From Rhodococcus sp. 14-2470-1b (lineage in GTDB: Bacteria; Actinomycetota; Actinomycetes; Mycobacteriales; Mycobacteriaceae): a stretch of DNA of 64,000 bases. Both the position numbers and the translations under genes were made by a program. The stretch lies in NCBI RefSeq assembly GCF_002259415.1, contig NZ_NPFY01000034.1, positions 1-64,000 on the forward strand, read 5' to 3'. This document shows positions 24,472 through 33,355 of this stretch, piece after piece. The notes under the pieces are model-generated. The model saw only the letters and a program-made list of their open reading frames with translations. It did no database searches and was not told the origin of the DNA. The first letter of the stretch is position 1. Each line of letters opens with the position of its first letter.

Positions 24472-25574
24472 GGTCGCCGAAGAACTCCGCCGGGGGCAGG
24501 ACCCGCGATCCGGTGAGTGCCGTCTCGAACGGTACCGACGAACTCCTCGACCAAATCCTCCAGCGCGACGATCCCGATGGTCGAGCCAGTCGAATCGTGT
24601 ACGACACCCAGGTGGCTACGCGTCCGCCGCAGACGCGTCAGTGCATCGTCGAGCGTCGTATCGGACAAGACCACAGGCAGGGGTCGCACCTCCGAGCGCG
24701 GAATCACCGACTCGGGGCCGGCCGCGTCGTCGACCATGTACTCCAGAACATCCTTCAAGTGCAGGTATCCCACCAACGAACCGTCGGACGCCTGGACCGG
24801 ATACCGCGAGAATCCTGTTGCGGTCACCGCTTCCTCCACGGAACCGAGCGTCGGTCCGGCAGCATTGTCCGATACCGCGAGACGCACAGTACGCACCTGC
24901 GAAGACGGAATGAGAACATCCGCGACGGTCCGGCCCGACGTGTCCAAAGCCTGCGTCAGACGCCGATGCTCTTCTTCGTCGATGAGACCTTCCGATCGCG
25001 ACTCACCGATCATCTGTGACAGCTCGTCCGCGGAGACCGAGGAATCGAGTTCGTCCTTGGGCTCGATCCTCAACGCACGCAGCGTCAGGTTGGCGCACAC
25101 GTTGTAGAACGAGATCAGCGGCTTGGCCAACTTGATGAACATGAGATGGATCGGCACCAGAATCATGGCAGTCCGCTCCGGACCTGCAATGGCGATGTTC
25201 TTCGGAACCATCTCACCGATCAGGATGTGCAACACCACCACGAGACCGAGCGCGATGGCGAACGAGATGGGATGAAGAAAGGCATCGGGAATGCCGACCC
25301 ACTCCATCGGTTTCTCGAGCAGATGCGCGACCGCCGGCTCACCGACCCTACCGAGCAGAATCGAGCAGATGGTGATGCCGAGCTGAGCGGCCGCCAACAT
25401 CAGCGACAGGTTCTGACCGGCTTCGATGACCGACTTCGCCCGATTCTTGCCCTGTGCAAGAAGAGATTCCAGACGATCACGACGCGCCGAGATCAGCGAG
25501 AACTCGGCGCCGACGAAGAAGGCGTTGCCGGCGAGTAGAAAGACGGCGAGCAGAACAGCGAATATGTCACCCAC
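24468..25574 (-). CDS. CNNM/CBS-domain membrane protein, short form (Rv1841c-like)
   Basis: About 368 residues from a GTG at 25574 with AAGGAGG upstream, overlapping the preceding gene by 8 bp. The N-terminal DUF21/CNNM membrane domain has three to four hydrophobic segments (about 1-150: FVGAEFSLISARRDRLESLL, GEMVPKNIAIAGPE), followed by two CBS motifs with VRTVRLAVS and GVVHDSTGSTIGIVALEDLV. It stops soon after the CBS pair and lacks the CorC/HlyC C-terminal domain present in its neighbour. The family moves Mg2+ or related cations. The paired long and short forms match Rv1842c-Rv1841c. Confidence 0.86.
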   Translation of the reverse strand: MGDIFAVLLAVFLLAGNAFFVGAEFSLISARRDRLESLLAQGKNRAKSVIEAGQNLSLMLAAAQLGITICSILLGRVGEPAVAHLLEKPMEWVGIPDAFLHPISFAIALGLVVVLHILIGEMVPKNIAIAGPERTAMILVPIHLMFIKLAKPLISFYNVCANLTLRALRIEPKDELDSSVSADELSQMIGESRSEGLIDEEEHRRLTQALDTSGRTVADVLIPSSQVRTVRLAVSDNAAGPTLGSVEEAVTATGFSRYPVQASDGSLVGYLHLKDVLEYMVDDAAGPESVIPRSEVRPLPVVLSDTTLDDALTRLRRTRSHLGVVHDSTGSTIGIVALEDLVEEFVGTVRDGTHRIAGPAPGGVLRRP

Positions 25575-26949
25575 GGATTCTCGCCTCCTTACCCACCGTC
25601 GCGATGCGTTCGGCATCGACCGGCTGAAGCAGAATTCGGTCGATTCGTCGGCCGTCCATGCGCGTGACCTTCGCAATCCAACCACCGTCCGACTCCGACG
25701 GTTCGTCGAACGGACCAGCAGGAAGGACAGTGGTGTCCCCCTCGGTGGGAATCCGACCGAGTCGGGTCAGAACGAGTCCGCCGATGGTCTCGTACTCGCC
25801 ATCGGGGGCGCGATACCCGGTAGCCGTCGCTACCTCGTCGATGCGGAGCAGCCCGGAACAGATCCAGCTGTCACCCACCCGTTGCACGTCGACTTCCGGT
25901 TCGTCGTGCTCGTCGCGGACGTCTCCGACGATTTCTTCGATGAGGTCTTCCATCGTCACCATCCCGGCGGTACCGCCGTATTCGTCGACGACCAGGGCCA
26001 CCTGCATTCCGTCCGCCCGCACCCGCTCCATCACCGTGTCCCCGTCGAGACTCGAGGGCACGACCGGTACGTCCTGCGCCAGATCGGCCAGTCGGGTGGA
26101 GCGGCGGTGTGCGCTCCCGACAGCGAATGCGTGCTTGATGTGCACCACTCCGACCGTGTCGTCCAAGTCTCCGTCGACGACGGGAAAGCGTGAAAAACCG
26201 GTACGCGCGGCAGTTTCGATCAGGTCGAACGCCGTGTCCGACACCGACAGCGACTCCACCTTCACTCGGGGAGTCATCAATTCCTCGGCCGTACGTTCAC
26301 CGAACTGCAACGACCTGTCCACCAGACGGGCCGTTCCCTCGTCCAGCGCTCCGAGCTGCGCCGACGTGCGCACGAGCGATCCGAGCTCCCGCGGTGAACG
26401 CGCGGACCTCAGCTCCTCGGCAGGTTCGATACCGAGCCGCCGAACCAGCCAGTTCGCCGAACCGTTCAAACCCTTGATTGCCCATCGGAAGACTGCCGAG
26501 AAACCCGACATGGCTCCGGCAGTGGCACGGGCAGTTGCCATCGGCATCGCAATGGCGATGTTCTTCGGTACCAGCTCACCGAAGATCATCGAGAACGACG
26601 TGGCGATCAACAAGGCTGCGGCCAGAGACACCGCAGAGGCGACGGTGTCGGAGGCACCGACCGCCGTCGCCAACGGTACGAAGAATCCGGCGAGGATCGG
26701 CTCGGCCAGGTAACCGGTGATCAGGGTCGTGATCGTGATTCCCAATTGTGCACCGGACAGCTGGAACGACAAGGTCTTGTGCGCACGCTGGACCTGCCGA
26801 GCGCGTGTGTCACCGAGATCGACGGCCGCCGAATCCACTGCACTTCGCTCGAGCGCGGTCAGCGAGAATTCGGCGGCCACGAAGAGTGCAGTGCCGGCGG
26901 TCAAAGCTACGAAGCCGAGGAGGCCGAGGATGCTGATCACAATTTCCAC
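25567..26949 (-). CDS. CNNM/CBS-domain membrane protein, long form (Rv1842c-like)
   Basis: A 460-residue protein. The CNNM membrane domain (about 1-180) contains FVAAEFSLTALERSAVDSAA and GELVPKNIAIAMP; a CBS pair follows (about 215-330: FSRFPVVDGDLDDTVGVVHI, ALVVDEYGGTAGMVTMEDLI), then a CorC/HlyC transporter-associated domain at the C-terminus. The EYGGTAGMVTMEDLIEEIVG motif is typical. A Mg2+ transport or sensing role is inferred from the family. The start is a GTG three bases after the TGA of a possible 50-codon leader, with only a weak ribosome-binding site of its own, which suggests translational coupling. Confidence 0.88.
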   Translation of the reverse strand: MEIVISILGLLGFVALTAGTALFVAAEFSLTALERSAVDSAAVDLGDTRARQVQRAHKTLSFQLSGAQLGITITTLITGYLAEPILAGFFVPLATAVGASDTVASAVSLAAALLIATSFSMIFGELVPKNIAIAMPMATARATAGAMSGFSAVFRWAIKGLNGSANWLVRRLGIEPAEELRSARSPRELGSLVRTSAQLGALDEGTARLVDRSLQFGERTAEELMTPRVKVESLSVSDTAFDLIETAARTGFSRFPVVDGDLDDTVGVVHIKHAFAVGSAHRRSTRLADLAQDVPVVPSSLDGDTVMERVRADGMQVALVVDEYGGTAGMVTMEDLIEEIVGDVRDEHDEPEVDVQRVGDSWICSGLLRIDEVATATGYRAPDGEYETIGGLVLTRLGRIPTEGDTTVLPAGPFDEPSESDGGWIAKVTRMDGRRIDRILLQPVDAERIATVGKEARIRG

Positions 26950-26952
26950 CGG

Positions 26953-27105
26953 TCACCGCCGCCGGAGTTGCGAGAGGCGCATCGCGCCGTGTGTTTCGCC
27001 GGGTCGTTCACCCGGCTCGATAGAGGAGCCCTCCGAAGTGGAGCCCTCGTCGTTGGACTCGCCCTGAGCGGTCACAACATCGCTGATAACGGGTGCCTCG
27101 GGCAC
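26953..27105 (-). CDS. possible 50-codon upstream small protein
   Basis: A short frame from a GTG at 27105 with AAAGGA five bases upstream, ending in TGA three bases before the GTG of the long CNNM gene. The product would be acidic then basic: VPEAPVISDVVTAQGESNDE at the start and MRLSQLRRR at the end, with no membrane segment. I do not recognise it. It fills most of the 306-bp gap between guaB1 (downstream, minus strand, ending 27256) and the CNNM start; the rest of the gap shows nothing else. It may be a coupling leader rather than a functional protein. Confidence 0.35.
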   Translation of the reverse strand: MPEAPVISDVVTAQGESNDEGSTSEGSSIEPGERPGETHGAMRLSQLRRR

Positions 27106-27255
27106 CTTGGTCCTTTCTCTCGCTTCCCCCAGTCCGCCTCGAGCGGACACTGCGCGGAGGAAGTCCGCGGTATTGCCGAAGCCCTGATCTTAACGGTTTC
27201 GCGCAGAGAACACGGCTCGGGCAACGCCCACGGACAGACCAGCCATTCGGTCCAC

Positions 27256-28692
27256 TCACCAACCTGTCGGTAAGGGCCTACCCTCGGCGAAACCTGCGGC
27301 CGACTGCACCCCGAGCACGGCGCGGTCGTGCAACTCGGAAAGAGTACGAGCGCCCGCGTATGTGCAGGTACTGCGCACACCGGCGCAGATGTGGTCGATC
27401 AGATCCTCGACGCCGGGACGGTCCGGATCCAAGCGCATCCTCGAACTGGAGATTCCCTCCTCGAACAAGCCCTTTCGAGCACGATCGAACGCACTGTCGG
27501 TCGCCGTACGCGCAGCAACCGCACGCTTGGACGCCATTCCGAAACTCTCCTTGTAGGCGCGGCCCGACGAATCGGTACGCAGATCACCGGGAGACTCGTA
27601 CGTCCCGGCGAACCACGACCCGATCATGACGTTCGCAGCACCTGCAGCCAGCGCAAGAGCCACGTCCCGTGGATGCCGAACTCCGCCGTCGGCCCAGACC
27701 GACCCACCGAGATCGGCCGCGGCAGCGGAGCATTCCGCGACGGCGGAGAACTGTGGACGACCCACACCCGTCATCATTCGTGTGGTGCACATCGCGCCAG
27801 GTCCGACACCGACCTTCACGATGTCTGCTCCGGCTCCGATCAGATCGCGAGTGCCCTCTGCGGACACGACGTTGCCGGCAGCCAGAGGAACTCCGAGGTC
27901 GAGCGCGGAAATCGCCGCCAGCGCGTCCAGCATCTTCTCCTGATGGCCATGGGCAGTGTCGATGACCAGAACGTCCGCTCCGGCCTCGACGAGAGCCCGG
28001 GCCTTTGCGGTGACGTCACCGTTGATGCCGACCGCGGCGGCGATACGCAGTTGACGGTTCTTGTCGACAGCCGGTGCGTAGATCCCTGCGCGCACCGCGC
28101 CCGTCTTGGTGAGCACCCCGGCGAGTGTGCCGTCCGCATTCACCAGCACGGCAAGGTTTTCGTGGGCGGCTTCGAGTGCGTCGAACACCTCGCGCGGCGA
28201 TGCATCTGCCGGTGCCGTCACGAAATCCGTCGCGGCGACCGACTGCACGCGCGCGAAACGGTCCACATCGGTGCAGGACGCTTCGGTGACGACACCGACC
28301 GGACGCCCCTCCGATGTGATGACGACGGCGCCGTGAGCACGCTTGTGCACGAGAGCAAGTGCATCGGACACCGAGGCGTCGGGTGCCAGCACCACCGGGG
28401 TGTCCGCGACGAGATCCCGGCTCTTGACGAAGGCAACCGTGTCCGCGACTGCCTCGATGGGCAAATCCTGCGGAAGGACGGTGATTCCACCCCGTCGCGC
28501 AACGGTCTCCGCCATCCTCCGGCCGGATACTGCAGTCATGTTCGACACGACGATCGGAATGGTCGTGCCCGTGCCGTCGGAGGTCGAAAGATCGACGTCG
28601 AAACGGGAGGTGACATCCGTTCGATTCGGGACGAAGAACACGTCGTCGTACGTCAGGTCGTATGGGGGCCGGTGGCCATCGAGAAACTGCAC
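27256..28692 (-). CDS. guaB1: GuaB1 family protein, IMPDH-like GMP reductase
   Basis: A 478-residue protein of the IMPDH/GMP reductase family. A TIM barrel carries two inserted CBS domains (about 95-205), the catalytic loop VGVGPGAMCTTRMMTGVGRP with its active-site Cys, and GSWFAGTYESPGDL. It matches the actinobacterial GuaB1 (Rv1843c) group; the mycobacterial enzyme has been characterised as a GMP reductase (GMP + NADPH to IMP + NH3) controlled through its CBS domains. It starts at a GTG, 18 bp after the DMT transporter gene's stop. A role in purine salvage is inferred by orthology. Confidence 0.88.
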   Translation of the reverse strand: MQFLDGHRPPYDLTYDDVFFVPNRTDVTSRFDVDLSTSDGTGTTIPIVVSNMTAVSGRRMAETVARRGGITVLPQDLPIEAVADTVAFVKSRDLVADTPVVLAPDASVSDALALVHKRAHGAVVITSEGRPVGVVTEASCTDVDRFARVQSVAATDFVTAPADASPREVFDALEAAHENLAVLVNADGTLAGVLTKTGAVRAGIYAPAVDKNRQLRIAAAVGINGDVTAKARALVEAGADVLVIDTAHGHQEKMLDALAAISALDLGVPLAAGNVVSAEGTRDLIGAGADIVKVGVGPGAMCTTRMMTGVGRPQFSAVAECSAAAADLGGSVWADGGVRHPRDVALALAAGAANVMIGSWFAGTYESPGDLRTDSSGRAYKESFGMASKRAVAARTATDSAFDRARKGLFEEGISSSRMRLDPDRPGVEDLIDHICAGVRSTCTYAGARTLSELHDRAVLGVQSAAGFAEGRPLPTGW

Positions 28693-28710
28693 GTTGCGCC
28701 AGCTTACCTG

Positions 28711-29577
28711 TCAGGCACCGGTTACGCTCTCGGTCAGTTGGGCCTGTGACCGAGACAGCGCGATCGTTGCGACGATCATGACCACCACCGAGCAGCCGAT
28801 GATCACCAAAGCTCCTGGGTCGTCCCGGACCCGCTCGTCGAGCACAGTGATTCCCAGGAACGCCGCTCCGAACGGTTCTCCTATGGTCACGGCGGGGAGT
28901 GACGCGGAGAGCGGACCGGCCTGGAACGCAACCTGCTGCAAGTAGAAACCCAGGACGCCGCACCCGACGAGTGCGTAGGTCTGCCACGCGGTGAGGGCAG
29001 AAACCAGATCTTTCTCCACGAGATCGGTCACGAACTTGGTGAACGCCACCGCCACTCCGAACAGAAGGCCGCCCGCGGCGCCGAGCAGCAGCGCACGGTG
29101 CCCGGGGTTCTGCAGGACGAGCCCGGCGACCGCGAACACGGATATCACGACCGTCGTCACCAGTAGCGGAACCAGCCAGTCGGCGAACGGTGCATTGGAG
29201 TGACCTTCGGTCGGGTCGCCGACGACGATGAAGACCGCAAGGGCCAGAGCCAGAGAAATCGCCAGCAGCCACGTGGATCCGGTCATCTTGAAGCCGGAGA
29301 ACTTCGCGGACAGTGGGAGCGCGAAGAGCAGCATGGACACAACCAGTGGTTGGACGATCAGCACGCTTCCCACCCACAAAGCTGCGACCTGAACGGCATA
29401 GCCGCCTGCGTCGCCGACAACCCCTGCCCACCACCGAGGGCTTCGGAGCAGCGTCGACATCAACGACTTGCCTTCCGGGACCGCGGCCGCGGCACTCTGT
29501 TGCGCCACCGAAGCGCACGCGAACAGCATCGCCGCGACGAGCGCGAGAACAACGGTCAACACCGGAAACCCGCTCAT
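28711..29577 (-). CDS. DMT-family membrane transporter-like protein
   Basis: A 288-residue protein with nine or ten hydrophobic segments in two related halves and short loops, including SVLIVQPLVVSMLLFALPLS and LQQVAFQAGPLSASLPAVTI, the latter like the second half of EamA/DMT proteins. The substrate is unknown. The ATG overlaps the upstream helicase stop by 4 bp and the gene runs into guaB1 after 18 bp, so helicase, transporter and guaB1 may share a transcript. I see no ATPase or gating motif; it should be a secondary carrier. Confidence 0.75.
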   Translation of the reverse strand: MSGFPVLTVVLALVAAMLFACASVAQQSAAAAVPEGKSLMSTLLRSPRWWAGVVGDAGGYAVQVAALWVGSVLIVQPLVVSMLLFALPLSAKFSGFKMTGSTWLLAISLALALAVFIVVGDPTEGHSNAPFADWLVPLLVTTVVISVFAVAGLVLQNPGHRALLLGAAGGLLFGVAVAFTKFVTDLVEKDLVSALTAWQTYALVGCGVLGFYLQQVAFQAGPLSASLPAVTIGEPFGAAFLGITVLDERVRDDPGALVIIGCSVVVMIVATIALSRSQAQLTESVTGA

Positions 29578-30887
29578 CGGCGCCCGCTGCGACGGCCGGT
29601 CGCGCCTCGGCGCGGCGAACGTGAAGAACCAGGTGCTCGGCCGGGACGCGACCCGCTGGTTGCAGCCGCGCTCGTTCCGGTCGCACTCGCCGGAAAATGT
29701 TCGGCGACCGGTCGGCCGGGAGGACGCCGCGCGCCGATGACGGACACGAGAACCGGATCGTCTTCGGTCACAGCGACGAAGTGCGCGTCGATGCCCGCCG
29801 CGGTAGCAACCTCTATGGCGGCGGGCATCTGCGAATCGGTCGCCAACGTCACCACAACGCCGGAGGCACCGGCTCGTGCTGTTCTACCGGCGCGGTGGGT
29901 GTACTCCTTCGCATCGGCGGGTGGATCGACGTGCACGACGACCGATACGGAGCCGACGTGGATTCCCCGTGCCATCACATCCGTTGCAACCAGAACCGGG
30001 ACACGTCCATCCTCGAACGACGCCAGCGTTCGGGTGCGATTGGCCTGGGATTTGTCTCCGTGAAGCGAGGCTGCGTTCACGCCGACCGATCGCAGTGAAT
30101 CGGTCAGGCGATCGACCGCGAACTTCGTTCGGAGGAACAAGATGGTCCGTCCGTCCCGCGCAGCGATGGACGCCACCACGGAATCCTTTTCCGGTCCCGC
30201 AACGCGGAAAAAGTAGTGCTCCGCTGTGCGCTCCGCGATCGGAGCCACGTCGACGGTGTGCGTGACGGGGGAACGTAGGTAACGACGAATCAGCTCGTCG
30301 ACGTCGTGGTCGAGGGTGGCCGAGAACAACATTCGCTGGCCGTCGGCGTCGGTACGATCCAGCACCGAGACGACTTGAGGCAGGAATCCCAGATCCGCCA
30401 TCCTGTCGGCCTCGTCGACCACGGAGATCGTGACCGAACTCAGATCGACGGAGCCTCGCGCGGCCAGATCTTCCAGACGCCCGGGTGTCGCCACCACGAC
30501 GTCCACACCTCTCGCGAGGCGGTCCACCTGACGCCGGACAGGAACGCCACCGACGACAGCCGCGACTCGTACCCCCAGTGCCAGAGCAGGCTCGTCGAGG
30601 GCCTGCTCGATCTGGAGCGCCAGCTCTCGGGTCGGAGCCAGTATCACCGACCGCGGACGTGAAGGTCGGCTACTGCCCCCGCTCAGCCGCTGGAGCAGTG
30701 GCAACCCGAACGCCAAGGTCTTGCCCGACCCGGTCGGGGCACGCCCGAGAATGTCCGAGCCGGCCAACGCATCCTGCACCACCGCGGTCTGAATCGGAAA
30801 CGGTGACTCGACACCGACCCGTCGGAGAGCGTGCACAACGACAGGTTTCAGCCCCAGGTCCGCAAATGTCGAGTGGTGGTCGGGCAT
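29574..30887 (-). CDS. DEAD-box RNA helicase
   Basis: About 437 residues from the ATG at 30887 (MPDHHSTFADLGLKPVVVHA); the longer open frame upstream lacks helicase sequence. Motifs in order: FADLGL (Q motif region), GRAPTGSGKTLAFGLP (I), APTRELALQIE (Ia), VVDEADRMADLGF (II), SATLD (III), and HRAGRTARAG (VI). It unwinds short RNA duplexes with ATP. The C-terminus is short and rich in Arg, Gly, Ser and Pro. It is divergent from the DUF4262 gene, and the 168-bp gap between them holds a LexA-like box. Confidence 0.9.
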   Translation of the reverse strand: MPDHHSTFADLGLKPVVVHALRRVGVESPFPIQTAVVQDALAGSDILGRAPTGSGKTLAFGLPLLQRLSGGSSRPSRPRSVILAPTRELALQIEQALDEPALALGVRVAAVVGGVPVRRQVDRLARGVDVVVATPGRLEDLAARGSVDLSSVTISVVDEADRMADLGFLPQVVSVLDRTDADGQRMLFSATLDHDVDELIRRYLRSPVTHTVDVAPIAERTAEHYFFRVAGPEKDSVVASIAARDGRTILFLRTKFAVDRLTDSLRSVGVNAASLHGDKSQANRTRTLASFEDGRVPVLVATDVMARGIHVGSVSVVVHVDPPADAKEYTHRAGRTARAGASGVVVTLATDSQMPAAIEVATAAGIDAHFVAVTEDDPVLVSVIGARRPPGRPVAEHFPASATGTSAAATSGSRPGRAPGSSRSPRRGATGRRSGRR

Positions 30888-31006
30888 AGCGGAACAGTAC
30901 CGCTCCGAATCGATCCCGCTGAGGGTCGTTCCCATCCGTTTTCGCCTCGGCCGAACTTCGTCCCTGTCGGCGTTTCTGTCGGACCCGTGCGTCATCATCT
31001 ACGAAC

Positions 31007-31022
31007 TCGAACATACATTCGA
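31007..31022. promoter_or_regulatory. candidate LexA/SOS box
   Basis: TCGAACATACATTCGA matches the actinobacterial LexA operator TCGAAC-N4-GTTCGA at 11 of 12 positions, and the dyad extends outward to perfect 7-bp arms (ACTCGAA/TTCGAGT, 31005-31024). It lies about 33 bases before the DUF4262 ATG and 120 bases from the divergent helicase start, so repression of either gene is possible. Confidence 0.5.
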
Positions 31023-31055
31023 GTACAACCCGATTACAGGACTACAGGGGGCAGC

Positions 31056-31589
31056 ATGTGCGGGATGTGCAACGGTCAGTCGATCGACGACTACGTCGAC
31101 TCGGTGGAGACCTTGATCGGACGATACGGGTGGGCGCTGCAGTACGTGTCGTCCAACGCGGCCACCGCCCTGGACGACGAATTCGAAGGGGGTGACGTCA
31201 TGGATGACGATTACGCCGGTGACGGAATGGTCGATCCCGCGTTCTGCTACACGGTGGGACTTGCCGGTCTCGGCCACCCCGAGATCGTGATGACGGGTCG
31301 GTCGCCGGGGGAGTCGGCAGCAGTGCTGAACGTACTCGCTCGTCGAATTCAGTTCGGCGGGCAGCACTTCGAGGCAGGCCAGTACTGCACCGCCGGCGGG
31401 TTCGAGGTGTCGTTCGTCGACGTCGCGTATCCGGAGGAGTGGCTGTCGATGTGCCGACGTCTTTATCCCGACGGAGCGCTCCGAGCCGTACAGGCTGTCT
31501 GGCGTGATCGAGACGGCAATCTGCCGTGGGAGGGGGAGTACCCGTCGACGATCGTGCAACCGGTACTCGGTCCGCCCCCGGGATGGTAG
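31056..31589 (+). CDS. DUF4262 domain protein
   Basis: A 177-residue cytoplasmic protein from the ATG at 31056 (MCGMCNGQSIDDY), preceded by a weak AGGGGG site. The DUF4262 core spans AFCYTVGLAGLGHPEIVMTG and the region to VDVAYPEEW. A CxxC pair sits at residues 2-5. The family has no known function. A LexA-like box lies just upstream, hinting at DNA-damage control. It ends before a strong bidirectional hairpin shared with gnd. Confidence 0.8.
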   Translation: MCGMCNGQSIDDYVDSVETLIGRYGWALQYVSSNAATALDDEFEGGDVMDDDYAGDGMVDPAFCYTVGLAGLGHPEIVMTGRSPGESAAVLNVLARRIQFGGQHFEAGQYCTAGGFEVSFVDVAYPEEWLSMCRRLYPDGALRAVQAVWRDRDGNLPWEGEYPSTIVQPVLGPPPGW

Positions 31590-31630
31590 TAGCGCTCGAG
31601 CTGAAAACATCGCCGGTCACGGCGGTGAAG

Positions 31631-31672
31631 ATCGTGGTGCACCGAACCGTACACGGTTCGGTGCACCACGAT
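31631..31672. terminator. 20-bp perfect inverted repeat between convergent genes
   Basis: ATCGTGGTGCACCGAACCGT at 31631-31650 is followed by AC and its exact reverse complement at 31653-31672. The stem sits between the ends of the DUF4262 gene (+) and gnd (-). There is no T-run on either side, which is common for actinobacterial terminators, so a bidirectional terminator is the best reading. Confidence 0.7.
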
Positions 31673-31729
31673 TGGAACGCGGCGTGTCCCGACAGTCTCG
31701 GCGGCTCGTCGTCGGCGCACGCCTGAGCG

Positions 31730-33181
31730 TCAGGCTTGGACTTCGCTGCGGTCACCGCTCCAGAGAGTGTGGAACTTGCCCTCTGCGTCGACGCGCTCAT
31801 ACGTGTGGGCGCCGAAGAAGTCACGCTGGCCCTGCGTCAGGGCAGCGGGCAGACGCTCGGCACGAAGCGCGTCGTAGTACGCGAGCGAGGAAGCGAACGC
31901 CGGGACCGGAATTCCGAGCGAGGCTGCCGTGACGACAACGCGTCGCCAACTGTCGATGGCGTTCTCGATCGCTTCACGGAAGTACGGCGCGAGGATCAGA
32001 CTCGGCAGCTCGGCGTTGTCGTCGTACGCGTCCTTGATCCGATTGAGGAAACGAGCGCGAATGATGCAACCGCCGCGCCAGATGGTTGCGAGGTCACCCG
32101 GGTGAAGGTTCCAGTCGTACTCGGTGCTTCCGGCTGCGATCTGGTCGAAGCCCTGCGCGTACGCGACGATCTTGGATGCGTAGAGAGCACGGGAGATGTC
32201 GTGGGTGAACTGCTCGACGTCGGTGGGCTTGGCCGCCAGTTCACCTGACGCGAGACCGACGGCTGCTTTGCGCTGCCCACGCGATCCCGAGAGCGCGCGT
32301 GCGAACACAGCCTCGGCAATGCCGGTCACGGGAACGCCGAGATCCAGGGCGGCCTTGACAGTCCAGCGACCGGTGCCCTTCTGCTCGGCTGCGTCGACGA
32401 TGACGTCGACGAGCGGCTTGCCCGTCTTGGCGTCGACCTGGTTCAGCACCTCGGCCGTGATCTCGACAAGGTAGCTCTCGAGGTCGCCCTTGTTCCATTC
32501 GGTGAAGACGTCCGCGATCTGCTGCGGCGTGTAGTCGAGCGCATCGCGGAACAAGTTGTAGGCCTCGCCGATCAACTGCATGTCGGCGTACTCGATGCCG
32601 TTGTGCACCATCTTGACGAAGTGACCCGAACCATCGGGGCCGATGTGCGTGCAGCACGGCGTTCCATCGACCTGAGCGGCAATCGACTCCAACAACGGAC
32701 CGAGTGCCTTGTACGAGTCCACGGGCCCGCCGGGCATGATCGACGGTCCGTTGAGTGCACCTTCTTCACCGCCGGAGATTCCCGCTCCGACGAACAGGAG
32801 GCCGCGCTTCTTCAGCGCAGCTTCGCGGCGAATCGTGTCCGTGTACAGAGCGTTTCCACCATCGATGATGATGTCGCCCTCTTCCATCGCTCCGGCGAGC
32901 TCCTCGATCACAGCGTCGGTTGCGTCACCGGCTTTGACCATGATGAGAACCCGACGCGGCTTCTGCAAGGCCGCGACGAACTCCTCGATGGTCTCGGTGC
33001 GAACGAAGTTGCCGTCGCCGCCGTGCTCGGCAAGAAGAGCATCGGTCTTGGCGATGCTGCGGTTGTGAAGGGCAACGGTATGACCGTTGCGCGCGAAGTT
33101 GCGGGCGATGTTCGAACCCATGACGGCAAGTCCGGTGACACCGATCTGGGCGAGGTCTGACGATTCCACTCCTGAAGTCAT
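31730..33181 (-). CDS. gnd: 6-phosphogluconate dehydrogenase (decarboxylating)
   Basis: About 483 residues, the usual length of the long form, from the ATG at 33181 (MTSGVESSDLAQIGVTGLAV); a TTG ten codons earlier is less likely. The Rossmann motif GLAVMGSNIARNFARNGHTV is followed by VGAGISGGEEGALNGPSIMP and KMVHNGIEYADMQLIGEAY, the catalytic Lys/Glu region. It oxidises 6-phosphogluconate to ribulose-5-phosphate and CO2, making NADPH. It corresponds to gnd1 (Rv1844c). It is downstream of the repeat-bearing helicase with a hairpin between them, so it probably has its own promoter. Confidence 0.96.
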   Translation of the reverse strand: MTSGVESSDLAQIGVTGLAVMGSNIARNFARNGHTVALHNRSIAKTDALLAEHGGDGNFVRTETIEEFVAALQKPRRVLIMVKAGDATDAVIEELAGAMEEGDIIIDGGNALYTDTIRREAALKKRGLLFVGAGISGGEEGALNGPSIMPGGPVDSYKALGPLLESIAAQVDGTPCCTHIGPDGSGHFVKMVHNGIEYADMQLIGEAYNLFRDALDYTPQQIADVFTEWNKGDLESYLVEITAEVLNQVDAKTGKPLVDVIVDAAEQKGTGRWTVKAALDLGVPVTGIAEAVFARALSGSRGQRKAAVGLASGELAAKPTDVEQFTHDISRALYASKIVAYAQGFDQIAAGSTEYDWNLHPGDLATIWRGGCIIRARFLNRIKDAYDDNAELPSLILAPYFREAIENAIDSWRRVVVTAASLGIPVPAFASSLAYYDALRAERLPAALTQGQRDFFGAHTYERVDAEGKFHTLWSGDRSEVQA

Positions 33182-33278
33182 GGGTACAGCTTTCCCTGCG
33201 ACGCCCGGCAATGGAAGTTGGGGGCGATATCCGTGGTGCGAGTGTCGTCACCCCGGACAAGTTTCCGGCTGAAACGCC

Positions 33279-33315
33279 GGAGGGCGCCGCCACGAGAATC
33301 GTGACAGCGCCCTCC
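33279..33315 (-). terminator. terminator hairpin after the repeat helicase
   Basis: GGAGGGCGC (33279-33287) pairs exactly with GCGCCCTCC (33307-33315), and a second stem CACGA/TCGTG (33291-33295/33299-33303) closes inside it. It lies 41 bases past the helicase stop and about 98 bases before the gnd start on the minus strand. Confidence 0.6.
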
Positions 33316-33355
33316 AGTGTCGAAATGCGTTACCCGTCAGTAACTTCGAGACCGA

